The translations under genes were made by a program, and so were the position numbers. DNA of 39,471 bases from Candidatus Izemoplasmatales bacterium (GTDB lineage Bacteria; Bacillota_I; Bacilli_A; Izemoplasmatales; Hujiaoplasmataceae): NCBI GenBank assembly GCA_028691315.1, contig JAQUZN010000007.1, positions 5,157-44,627 on the forward strand. The letters are read 5' to 3'. This document shows, piece after piece, positions 16,824 to 24,386 of the stretch; within the stretch, counting starts at the first letter, position 1, and each line of letters opens with the position of its first letter. The notes under the pieces are model-generated. The model was not told the origin of the DNA. It did no database searches and worked only from the letters and a program-made list of their open reading frames with translations.

Positions 16824-18127
16824 TAGTAATCCTCACTTTTTATAAATTGGCCCTCAATAAGCATATTATTTTGGTCTTCGATAATAATATTTCCTCTTAA
16901 TAAAACAAATTTAATGATTTCATCTGTTGGATACCCTTGATATACAGAGTAATCGCATTTTGAATGAAGTTTTTCAATTGCACTATTCGCTAATTCATAT
17001 ATAACTAAATCAGCATCATATCCTTCTTCAATTTTTCCTTTTTTACCTAAGAGATGATGAATAGATGCGGGATTCAATGTCATTTTATCTATTGCTTGTA
17101 CATTAAATAAGTGATACATCAAATGAAAACTGCTTTCAATTCCGCCAATGCCAAGCGGAATATCTTTTAACAACAAATGATTTTTCTCTTTCTTCATAAA
17201 TGAGCAATGATCGGTTCCAATTGTATATACATCCGAAAATAGTGAAACCAACTTAACTAATTCTTCTTTTCTACGAATTGGTGGAGCCATTGTATAAAGA
17301 TATCCATTTTCTTGTTTTAATAGGTCATTAGACAGATTAAAATATTGTGGACAACTTTCTACAAAGAATTTTTTGTTTAAAATATCGGAATACTGTTCTT
17401 TTAGTTTTTGGAGTGTTTCTCCAGAACTAAGGTGAACCATATATAAATACCCACCATATTTTTTGACAAAAGAAGCCAGCTTTAGCGCTTCTTTTGTTTC
17501 GCTAATACTTGGCCTCGAAATCGGAAGATCTTGATACGTAAAATCTGGATTCAAATCAATTAAATCATCATTTTCAATGTGAGCTAAAATTAAAATATGA
17601 TGAATTTGGGATAATTTAAGTAATTCAATAATATCTGCATCATAAGTCCTTCGGTTAGAATTTGAATACGTTGTAAATAGTTTTATTGAAGTTAACCCTA
17701 GTTCCTTCACTTTAAGAACATATTCTTCTAAAGAACCAGTAGGGTTTTTAATTGTCGCATGGAATTTATAATCACAGTGACAATCTTTTGCTTCATTAAG
17801 TCGAGAATAAAAACTTTTTTCGAGGTCACTAGCACAGGATGTTGGTTCTAAAAAATCAATAATTGTTGTAACCCCACCATAAAGGCCAGATATACTACCC
17901 GAGGCAAAATCATCGACAGAATGAATTGTTTTCAAATCTAAAGCCATATGAGTATGTGGATCAATGAGGCCAGGAATAATCATTTTATGATTAGCGTCAA
18001 TGACTTGTTTAGATGCGTAAATTTCATCTGAAATTTTCGCAATCTTTTCGTCTTGAAGATAGATATTCGTTTTAATAAAAGCATGATTGATATAAACTTT
18101 GCCATTGATAATACTTTTATCAAACAT
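16823..18127 (-). CDS. hydA: Hydantoinase/dihydropyrimidinase-like ring-opening amidohydrolase
   Basis: A 434-aa cyclic amidohydrolase. The start is taken as ATG 18127 (MFDKSIINGK) because AAGGAG lies about 9 bp upstream; an in-frame ATG at 18145 overlaps that RBS. Metal-binding residues: HTH at 58-60, Lys149 (carboxylated bridging lysine, in IKLFTTYS), His183 in LAHIEND, a later VHLSSGET His, and TDHCSF with the catalytic Asp. Family members open hydantoin or dihydropyrimidine rings. In this operon it corresponds to HyuA/YgeZ, inferred to open a ring derived from urate or xanthine. Confidence 0.85.
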   Translation of the reverse strand: MFDKSIINGKVYINHAFIKTNIYLQDEKIAKISDEIYASKQVIDANHKMIIPGLIDPHTHMALDLKTIHSVDDFASGSISGLYGGVTTIIDFLEPTSCASDLEKSFYSRLNEAKDCHCDYKFHATIKNPTGSLEEYVLKVKELGLTSIKLFTTYSNSNRRTYDADIIELLKLSQIHHILILAHIENDDLIDLNPDFTYQDLPISRPSISETKEALKLASFVKKYGGYLYMVHLSSGETLQKLKEQYSDILNKKFFVESCPQYFNLSNDLLKQENGYLYTMAPPIRRKEELVKLVSLFSDVYTIGTDHCSFMKKEKNHLLLKDIPLGIGGIESSFHLMYHLFNVQAIDKMTLNPASIHHLLGKKGKIEEGYDADLVIYELANSAIEKLHSKCDYSVYQGYPTDEIIKFVLLRGNIIIEDQNNMLIEGQFIKSEDY

Positions 18128-18145
18128 TTTACACATCTCCTTCAC

Positions 18146-18616
18146 TTACTCGCAAATAATTAGTACATCTTTCAAATTATATTTATGAATGATTTGCTCT
18201 ACTAAATCAGTTCGAATGGAAATCACTAGTTCAAGATTACTCTCCACCATTTTTTTTAGGATATTCGAAAAACCCAAATCATCAAGCTCTAATAATCCAA
18301 TTTCATCTAAGTAAATTGGTTCTACTTTGTTTTCAATCATTTTGATAATCGAAGATTCAATCCATTTCATACCTTCTTCAAGAAATAAATAAGGTCCAAT
18401 TTGACATTGAATTACTTCCTTATCAAAATCTTCTTCTTTGATCACAAGTAAAGCGTCTTTGTTTGTCGAAAGTTGAAAAGCATCATACCTTTTTACTTGG
18501 CTTCCTTCCATCGTTTTTAAACTTAAAAAACCATCTCCTTTTAAATTCGTTAGATAGTGTTTTAACATAAACGATGTCTTGCCAGAATTAATCTTCCCAG
18601 TAACGATACTTACCAT
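18146..18616 (-). CDS. Small THEP1-like P-loop NTPase
   Basis: A 156-aa P-loop protein: Walker A GKINSGKTS (residues 7-15), Walker B YLDEIGLLEL (102-111, acidic pair Asp104-Glu105). The DEIGxLEL form is the signature of the THEP1/NTPase_1 family of nucleoside triphosphatases. Its start lies inside the end of the XdhC-type gene (29-bp overlap; GAGAGA upstream), implying co-production. Substrate is unknown. Given its partner, a chaperone or GTPase-type role in Moco or selenium maturation of the hydroxylases is inference; YqeC, the accessory P-loop protein of selenium-dependent hydroxylases, is longer and has a different Walker A context. Confidence 0.65.
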   Translation of the reverse strand: MVSIVTGKINSGKTSFMLKHYLTNLKGDGFLSLKTMEGSQVKRYDAFQLSTNKDALLVIKEEDFDKEVIQCQIGPYLFLEEGMKWIESSIIKMIENKVEPIYLDEIGLLELDDLGFSNILKKMVESNLELVISIRTDLVEQIIHKYNLKDVLIICE

Positions 18617-19430
18617 GGTTAGTCTCTCTCATATGTGAATGATTTTGTTTGTGATTCGAAATTGCTAGAATTTCAGAAGTAATCGAAATAGCGATATCTT
18701 CGGGTTTGTTTCCACCTAAATCAAGACCAATTGGTGCATAAAAATGTTTTAAATTTACATTTTTCCCAAAAGTCTCATATGTTTTATCCAAATAGTCGTT
18801 TAGCTTAACTGGTGAACAAAGCATCCCTAAATATTTTGGCTTTAGTCCAAGTTCAAGCACTTTGTTGATGACATGATAATCATATTCGTGGGAAGGAGTA
18901 CATACCACAACAAAACTATCTTCTTTAATTCCAACATTTTCAATAAAATCAACAAATCCTTGATTATATAACATATCAGCATTTTGAAAAGCATCAATGA
19001 TTTGTTTTCGTTCATCAATTACTTTCACATGAAAATTCATTGTCTTCAAAATATTCGCTAGCGCTTGACCAACATGCCCAGCTCCAAAAATATATACATC
19101 TTCTTTTGATCCTAAATATTCATAAAACAAAGTGACTACTCCTCCACATACCATCGGTAATGTAAGTGCATTTGGAATAATCTCTGATTCAGTTAGGGCA
19201 TATCTTTCTAATAATGGCTTTCTTGACCTAAATAATGATGCACATTTATTGATGGCATAATATTCTAACTTTCCACCACCAACAGTACCAAAGTACTCTT
19301 TAGTATCTGTTACGATCATCTTTTTACCAACTTCTACTGGTCCTGCGCCTTCTTTTTCAACTGCGGTCACTAAAATCATTGGTATTCCTTTTTTTTGATA
19401 TTCTAGGATTTTCTCATAGATTATGTCCAT
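18588..19430 (-). CDS. XdhC/CoxI-type molybdenum hydroxylase maturation factor
   Basis: A 280-aa protein with the two XdhC domains: an N-terminal segment with GTVGGGKLE (residues 48-56), and a C-terminal Rossmann fold with FGAGHVGQA (114-122), followed by CTPSHEYD, KYLGMLCS and IGLDLGGNKPEDIAISI. XdhC proteins bind the molybdenum cofactor, promote its sulfuration and insert it into xanthine dehydrogenase; they are not part of the enzyme. It would serve both hydroxylases of the operon. RBS AGGTGAAAAT. YqeB-like selenium accessory proteins are the closest alternative. Confidence 0.85.
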   Translation of the reverse strand: MDIIYEKILEYQKKGIPMILVTAVEKEGAGPVEVGKKMIVTDTKEYFGTVGGGKLEYYAINKCASLFRSRKPLLERYALTESEIIPNALTLPMVCGGVVTLFYEYLGSKEDVYIFGAGHVGQALANILKTMNFHVKVIDERKQIIDAFQNADMLYNQGFVDFIENVGIKEDSFVVVCTPSHEYDYHVINKVLELGLKPKYLGMLCSPVKLNDYLDKTYETFGKNVNLKHFYAPIGLDLGGNKPEDIAISITSEILAISNHKQNHSHMRETNHGKYRYWED

Positions 19431-19456
19431 ATTTTCACCTCAAAAACTTTAAATAG

Positions 19457-20086
19457 CTATAAAACAATCGTTAATACAATAGCTAAAGCAAGCAAAGGTA
19501 ATGCAAGAATTGGTTGCTTTTTAAATTGAAATTTAATTTGTTTATCCCATAAAAGGTTTAGATAAAATAAAGCAGTTGCAATAAACCCGCTAATAACTCC
19601 ATAGTATAGAGCAAAATTTGCCATTGAACCAAAAGATGTTATCTGAGGTGCACTAAATCCAGTTAATAGTGATTGAATAGCTAGCGTGCCTAGAAAGACA
19701 CCTCTCCATCCAATACTTGCGATTGGAAGGGCAACAACTTTTGCAACATGGTTGTTCTTATCAAGTAATGATATAACAGCAAGTACAAATAGTGATTCTA
19801 CTACGATAGAAATCATTGGATTAATTGTTTTCCAAATCGATATCGATGGCATAAAGAAATTAACCGACTTGATAACTGCCGCAATAAACCCAACACCTAG
19901 TAAAGCTACTTTTGAGTTTAGTGCTTTGTAACTACGATACAAGATTACTGATGCTATCGGAAACATAATCGTTCCTGAGATTAAAGCGGGAACAAAATGA
20001 AGGACATATCCTAAAGAAGCTTCTAAGATGCCCCAAATGACTCCAAAGTACAGTATAGTTGTTAATTTTACAAGTTTATTTTTCAT
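19457..20086 (-). CDS. Polytopic membrane protein of unknown function in the hydroxylase operon
   Basis: A 209-aa very hydrophobic protein with about six predicted membrane segments (roughly residues 8-30, 33-52, 60-78, 90-107, 116-138, 150-172, and a C-terminal 190-209 segment), short loops and a few lysines. No enzymatic motif is seen. Size and small-residue-rich helices recall ECF-transporter S components, but no EcfT or ATPase lies nearby, so this is only a resemblance. Its ATG overlaps the end of the Moco subunit gene by 11 bp and it precedes the maturation factor. Uptake of a purine, molybdate or a selenium compound is possible but not shown. Confidence 0.6.
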   Translation of the reverse strand: MKNKLVKLTTILYFGVIWGILEASLGYVLHFVPALISGTIMFPIASVILYRSYKALNSKVALLGVGFIAAVIKSVNFFMPSISIWKTINPMISIVVESLFVLAVISLLDKNNHVAKVVALPIASIGWRGVFLGTLAIQSLLTGFSAPQITSFGSMANFALYYGVISGFIATALFYLNLLWDKQIKFQFKKQPILALPLLALAIVLTIVL

Positions 20087-22403
20087 TTTTAATTTTCTCC
20101 TTTATATTAAGTGCATTTCTAATCTTCTCTGGTGTCATAGGTAACTGGGTGAGGCGAACTCCGAGTGCATTTTCAATCGCATTAGCTAGTGCTGCAGGTG
20201 GAGTATCAATACCAATTTCTCCAACTGATTTTGCGCCAAAAGGGCCACTTTCTTCATAACTTTTCGCAAATTCAGTTGTCAAATTTTTAATTTCCAAACG
20301 AGTAGGAACTTTATAGTTTAATAAATCAGAAGTGATATTTTTTCCCTTGGAAGTGATAACGACATTTTCGTATAATGCCATTCCAAGTCCTTGGACAATT
20401 CCGCCTTCTACTTGACCTTTAGCCAGTTTAGGATTAATGGTTGTTCCGCAATCAACGACAGAAACATAATTCACAATCTCAATTTCACAAGTTTCTTTAT
20501 CAATCAAGATTTCAATAAATCCCGCCATAAATGGTGGTGGTGATTTATGGCCAACATAACTTGAAGTTGCGACTAATTGTTGTTGATCTTCGTTATATGT
20601 CAAACGATTACTTAAATCCACAAGGGTAATGCTTGATTTGTTTGATTTATTTGTGAAAATAATTCCATCATAAATTATGTCAATATCTTCGCAATTAAGG
20701 ACTTTACTTGCTTCTTCAAAAAGCATTGATTTCATTTTTTTCGCTGCTCTTAAAACCGCGTTTCCAGAAACATATGTTGTGGAAGATGCATAAGCACCCG
20801 TGTCAAAAGGTGTCAAATCAGTATCTGATGAATAAACAATGATTTTATCTAGAGAAGTTTGTAACTCTTCTGCAGCAATTTGTGCTAAAACAGTATCAGA
20901 ACCTTGCCCAATATCGGTTGCGCCAATCATTAAATTATAAAATCCACCATCATTTAATTTGATTGTAGCACTTCCCATATCAATGTATGGAATACCACTT
21001 CCTTGCATAGCGATTGCCATACCAACGCTACGGATTTTTTGTTCGTTTTCAACTTTGCACGGATAAATATTATCCCATCCAATTAGTTCTTTTCCCCTTT
21101 TCACACAAAACTCAAGTTTACAAGAGTCCATATTCATTGCGGTACCTTCTGTACCTTCACCCATAATCGCAAAAATTGGGGATGTTTCATTTTCCTTTAT
21201 CATATTCTTTTGACGGAATAATATCGGATCGATTTCAAGTTTATGGCATAACATATCGATTGCTGATTCAAGGGCATAATTTCCTTGAATAGCTCCATAA
21301 CCTCGATATGCTCCAGCGGATGTATGATTGGTATATACGACATGCCCATGAAAACGGACAGAATCTACTTTATTATACAAAGGCAATACTTTAGATCCTG
21401 CGACCATAAAAACAGTTAACGCATGTTCTCCATAGGCTCCAGTATCTGATAATACATAACAATCAATTGCCTTTAGAATTCCATCTTTCGTTGAACCAAG
21501 AGTAATATCCAAACGCATCGGATGTCTTGTATAACTTGATTCAAACACTTCTTTTCTCGAGTAAATCATTTTTGATGGTTTTCCAGTAGTGTAGGTTATA
21601 TAGCTAACAAACATTTCACCATGTAAAGCTTGTTTACCACCAAATCCACCACCAACGCGTGGCTTAATAACTCTGATTTTACTTAAAGGAATTGATAAAG
21701 TTTGGCTTAATATTCTTCGAACATGGAAAGGAGTTTGAGTCGAAGAATATAACACAAGACGATTTTGATAATCGATTCTTGCATTCACTGTATGAGGTTC
21801 TAACATTACATGTGCTTGTGCTTGGGTATAAAATGACTGTTTAATCACTACTTCAGAATTCTTAATGGTTTCTTCTACATCACCCACGTGCATTGCATAA
21901 CTTGCAGCGATGTTTCTAAGTGGCTCAAACCCAATAGGAAACATATCATGAATTTCTGGTTCAGGATGTATAACACTTAAATTATCCATGGCTTTTTCAA
22001 AATCTAAGACTGGTTCTAATAATTCATATTCAACATCTATCATGGATAGGGCTTCATCACATATAGCATCAGTAGATGCTGCAACAACGCATACTTCATC
22101 CCCAATATATCTCACAAACTCGTCTAAGATAAACTTATCATGCGGTGAAGGTTCTGGATATCCTTGTCCCGCTCTTGTGAAAGGAATTCTTGGAAAATCT
22201 TGGTAAGTTAATACACATTCAACACCTTCCAGTTTCTTTGCTTTTGAAGTATCAATTTTCGATATTTTCGCATAAGGATGAGGGCTTCTTAATACTTTAA
22301 CAATCAAAGACTGGTCCATAGCATAATCATCAGAATATGCTGTTCTGCCCATCATAATTCCCTTACCATCAACAGATGGATTTATATTATTAACTACCTT
22401 CAC
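20076..22403 (-). CDS. Molybdenum hydroxylase Moco subunit, second enzyme (XdhD-like)
   Basis: A 775-aa Moco-binding subunit. Loops: VGGGFGGKQ (residues 250-258), AGAYRGYGAIQ with the conserved Arg, ATDIGQGSD, and GPFGAKSVGE with the catalytic Glu729. It is longer than the first Moco subunit, and the two differ in most loops, so they are not recent duplicates. With its small 2Fe-2S partner (150 aa) it adds up to about the size of E. coli XdhD (956 aa), in which the two are fused; the order mocA-FAD-FeS-Moco also recalls E. coli ygfJ...ygfM-xdhD. Start is GTG at 22403, overlapping the previous stop (GTGA), RBS GGGTGATT. Substrate is not known; a purine or urate-derived ring is inferred. Confidence 0.87.
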   Translation of the reverse strand: MKVVNNINPSVDGKGIMMGRTAYSDDYAMDQSLIVKVLRSPHPYAKISKIDTSKAKKLEGVECVLTYQDFPRIPFTRAGQGYPEPSPHDKFILDEFVRYIGDEVCVVAASTDAICDEALSMIDVEYELLEPVLDFEKAMDNLSVIHPEPEIHDMFPIGFEPLRNIAASYAMHVGDVEETIKNSEVVIKQSFYTQAQAHVMLEPHTVNARIDYQNRLVLYSSTQTPFHVRRILSQTLSIPLSKIRVIKPRVGGGFGGKQALHGEMFVSYITYTTGKPSKMIYSRKEVFESSYTRHPMRLDITLGSTKDGILKAIDCYVLSDTGAYGEHALTVFMVAGSKVLPLYNKVDSVRFHGHVVYTNHTSAGAYRGYGAIQGNYALESAIDMLCHKLEIDPILFRQKNMIKENETSPIFAIMGEGTEGTAMNMDSCKLEFCVKRGKELIGWDNIYPCKVENEQKIRSVGMAIAMQGSGIPYIDMGSATIKLNDGGFYNLMIGATDIGQGSDTVLAQIAAEELQTSLDKIIVYSSDTDLTPFDTGAYASSTTYVSGNAVLRAAKKMKSMLFEEASKVLNCEDIDIIYDGIIFTNKSNKSSITLVDLSNRLTYNEDQQQLVATSSYVGHKSPPPFMAGFIEILIDKETCEIEIVNYVSVVDCGTTINPKLAKGQVEGGIVQGLGMALYENVVITSKGKNITSDLLNYKVPTRLEIKNLTTEFAKSYEESGPFGAKSVGEIGIDTPPAALANAIENALGVRLTQLPMTPEKIRNALNIKEKIKNEK

Positions 22404-22852
22404 TTTGAATCACCCATATACTTTTTAATGGCCTCATGTTGGGAAATATATCCTGTGCATCTGCAAAGATTCCCGACCAAATATTTTTTAATTTCCTCAT
22501 CAGTAGGATGTATCAGTTCTTTTTTCATTGCATATAAAGTAAGCGCCATTGATGGATTGCAAAACCCACATTGGTCAGCTCCTTCTTCGCCAAAATAATC
22601 ACTGATTATATCTGCTTCTTTTTGAATACCTTCAACAGTCGTAATTTCATGTCCATCTGTCCGAACTGCTAACAACGAACACGAAGGAACTGGCTTTCCA
22701 TCAAATAAAACAGTGCAAACACCACAACTAGTATTATCACACCCTTTTCTAACAGAGATGTAATGATTTTTCCTTAATGTGTCAAGTAGATATTCGCCAA
22801 TTTCAACATCAAAAACTTTATTTTCATTGTTCACTTTCACATTTATTCTCAA
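22400..22852 (-). CDS. Molybdenum hydroxylase 2Fe-2S subunit, second enzyme
   Basis: A 150-aa subunit with both cluster motifs complete: Cys38, 43, 46 and 58 in the ferredoxin-like half, Cys95, 98, 130 and 132 in the helical half. The second cluster motif reads CGFCNPS rather than the common CGFCTPG. The start is TTG at 22852, overlapping the FAD-subunit stop (TTGA), with AGGAGGTG upstream; no ATG gives a full N-terminus. Confidence 0.9.
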   Translation of the reverse strand: MRINVKVNNENKVFDVEIGEYLLDTLRKNHYISVRKGCDNTSCGVCTVLFDGKPVPSCSLLAVRTDGHEITTVEGIQKEADIISDYFGEEGADQCGFCNPSMALTLYAMKKELIHPTDEEIKKYLVGNLCRCTGYISQHEAIKKYMGDSK

Positions 22853-23646
22853 AAATTTTGCACCTCCTTTATTCCACGCTTCGTATAAACATAAGCTAAG
22901 TGTTTTCGATACTCTTTTGTAGCTCGAACATTACTTGAAAAGCTACATTCGTTAGAACAAGCCACTGCGACTTCTTCTATTAGTTCTGGAGTTACTGTTT
23001 TACTGTTATTTAATAAACTCATTGCATCTGTCGCAAATACTGCATTTCCTGGACGACTACCTATGACAATAGAATATTTTCCATCTTGTTTGGAAATAGC
23101 TACGTTTAATATAGCAAAATCAAGAGCAGTAATTTTAACTTTTTTAAAGTAACAAGAATGACTTGATTTTGGAATTTTGATATTAACTAATATGTCGCGT
23201 TTAATATCCGATGAAGACAAATAATCATTTAATAAAATCTCTCCATATTTATAAAAAACTAATGTTGGATTAAGTAACATTAACACGGGTAATATATCTG
23301 AAAACCCAAACTTTGAAACAATACTACCACCAATCGTCGCAATATTTCTTAACGCAATTCCCATAATTTGTTCTATTGTTTGCTTAATAATCCCTCCACT
23401 TACCGATAAAATCAGTGCGGAGGATTCCATTTGATGAAGCGTGACCATACTTCCAATAACAATATGATTATCCACTTCTTTTATCTCATCTAAGTGTAAA
23501 TCATCAAGAGATATTAAAGTGTCCAGTTTTTTTACTGAAAGTTTCATCCAAGCTCCGCCCGCAATAATTTGAGATTGTAGGTTTGATTGAAGTGTAGCGT
23601 ACGCTTCTTCTAAAGTAGTTGCTTTTAAGTAATGATTAATTTTCAT
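22849..23646 (-). CDS. Molybdenum hydroxylase FAD subunit, second enzyme (YgfM-like)
   Basis: A 265-aa FAD-binding subunit, close in size to E. coli YgfM (259 aa). Flavin loops are diverged: IIAGGAWMKL replaces the common LAGGTDL, and LRNIATIGGSI is followed by SKFGFSD instead of ASPxSD, though the Asp and Gly framework is kept. It may therefore bind FAD differently or more weakly. It is the first structural gene of the operon, 4 bp after mocA. Confidence 0.82.
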   Translation of the reverse strand: MKINHYLKATTLEEAYATLQSNLQSQIIAGGAWMKLSVKKLDTLISLDDLHLDEIKEVDNHIVIGSMVTLHQMESSALILSVSGGIIKQTIEQIMGIALRNIATIGGSIVSKFGFSDILPVLMLLNPTLVFYKYGEILLNDYLSSSDIKRDILVNIKIPKSSHSCYFKKVKITALDFAILNVAISKQDGKYSIVIGSRPGNAVFATDAMSLLNNSKTVTPELIEEVAVACSNECSFSSNVRATKEYRKHLAYVYTKRGIKEVQNF

Positions 23647-23650
23647 CTGA

Positions 23651-24214
23651 TCATTCCTTCCTTTTTTGTTTTAAAACTTCATAATCCTGTATTGTATCTA
23701 TATCTTGTAATATGCCTTCATCATCGGTGTCGATTACTTCAAGAAAATGTCGGTCACGAAATGCCTTTAAATTGGACTCGATTGGTTCTTTCATCAGTGC
23801 TTCTTTAAGTGACAAAGAAAGCAATAATGGATGTCCTTTGATTCCCTTATAAGATGGGACTAACATTGTATGTAACTGACTAATCATCAGTTTATATGTC
23901 TTATGTTGAATCAAAGGATAATCTCCTGGAACAATAAAAAAATCTTCAGATATATGTTTAACACCGCACAGTACTGAGCTAAACATTCCTAACATGTACT
24001 CCTCGTTTTTTACGATTTCAATTTTTGAAATCCCAACCAGTAGTTGAGTTATTTCATCATGATAATGTCCAGTAACGACAACAACCTTTGATACATATGG
24101 CAAAACACTATTAATAGTATTCAATATTAATGGTTCACCGTGAAAAGGTAAGCTCATTTTATTCATTCCAGTCCGTATTGACAGACCACCTGCAAGAACA
24201 ATCGCTTGTGTCAT
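23651..24214 (-). CDS. MocA/YgfJ-like molybdopterin nucleotidyltransferase
   Basis: A 187-aa MobA-like nucleotidyltransferase. The N-terminus IVLAGGLSIRTGMNK (residues 5-19) is the nucleotide-binding signature, and VPGDYPLI (about 95-102) holds the metal-binding Asp. MocA forms molybdopterin cytosine dinucleotide; E. coli YgfJ is a paralogue in the purine cluster. CTP versus GTP choice is not readable with certainty, but hydroxylases usually take the cytosine form. First gene of the operon, strong RBS AGGAGG 3 bp before ATG 24214. The cofactor it makes is expected to serve both hydroxylases. Confidence 0.85.
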   Translation of the reverse strand: MTQAIVLAGGLSIRTGMNKMSLPFHGEPLILNTINSVLPYVSKVVVVTGHYHDEITQLLVGISKIEIVKNEEYMLGMFSSVLCGVKHISEDFFIVPGDYPLIQHKTYKLMISQLHTMLVPSYKGIKGHPLLLSLSLKEALMKEPIESNLKAFRDRHFLEVIDTDDEGILQDIDTIQDYEVLKQKRKE

Positions 24215-24224
24215 AATCCTCCTA

Positions 24225-24238
24225 ATAAAACGCTTTCA
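24225..24238 (-). promoter_or_regulatory. cre-like site in the operon leader
   Basis: Minus strand TGAAAGCGTTTTAT matches the CcpA consensus TGWAANCGNTNWCA at all fixed positions except the last two. It lies between the predicted transcription start and the mocA RBS, where bound CcpA would act as a roadblock. Carbon catabolite repression of purine breakdown is inferred. Confidence 0.4.
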
Positions 24239-24285
24239 TTAGCTAGATAAAAAAAATTCATTTTGCCTTAAAAACGGTGTATCGC

Positions 24286-24331
24286 AATAAATGGTAACAT
24301 TTATTATAACATTTTTTGACATCTTAATCTA
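24286..24331 (-). promoter_or_regulatory. Putative promoter and operator of the purine operon
   Basis: On the minus strand TATAAT (24303-24308) lies about 90 bp before the mocA ATG. At 17 bp upstream the -35 box is poor (TAGATT, 24326-24331), as at many activator-dependent promoters. A perfect inverted repeat AATAAATG-GTAA-CATTTATT (24286-24305) overlaps the -10 box and the expected start point, a typical repressor position. No purine riboswitch is seen in the leader. Confidence 0.55.
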
Positions 24332-24356
24332 TTCTTTTTTTGTGAAAATGCTGAAA

Positions 24357-24386
24357 AGAAAAAGGGGAAAATAGCACTTTTCCCCT
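24357..24386 (-). terminator. Terminator of the 5'-nucleotidase/PfkB unit
   Basis: Nine-bp stem AGGGGAAAA/TTTTCCCCT (24363-24371 and 24378-24386) with a 6-nt loop, followed on the minus strand by a T-rich tail. It overlaps the nucleotidase stop codon and isolates the purine operon from upstream transcription. Confidence 0.85.

Noticed and set aside
11041-23646. Recent tandem duplication of one hydroxylase
   Set aside because: Subunit order, lengths and active-site loops differ between the two trios.
24215-24384. Riboswitch or molybdenum-cofactor RNA in the operon leader
   Set aside because: The leader is short and shows only a palindrome and a cre-like site; no multi-stem RNA with conserved loops was recognised.
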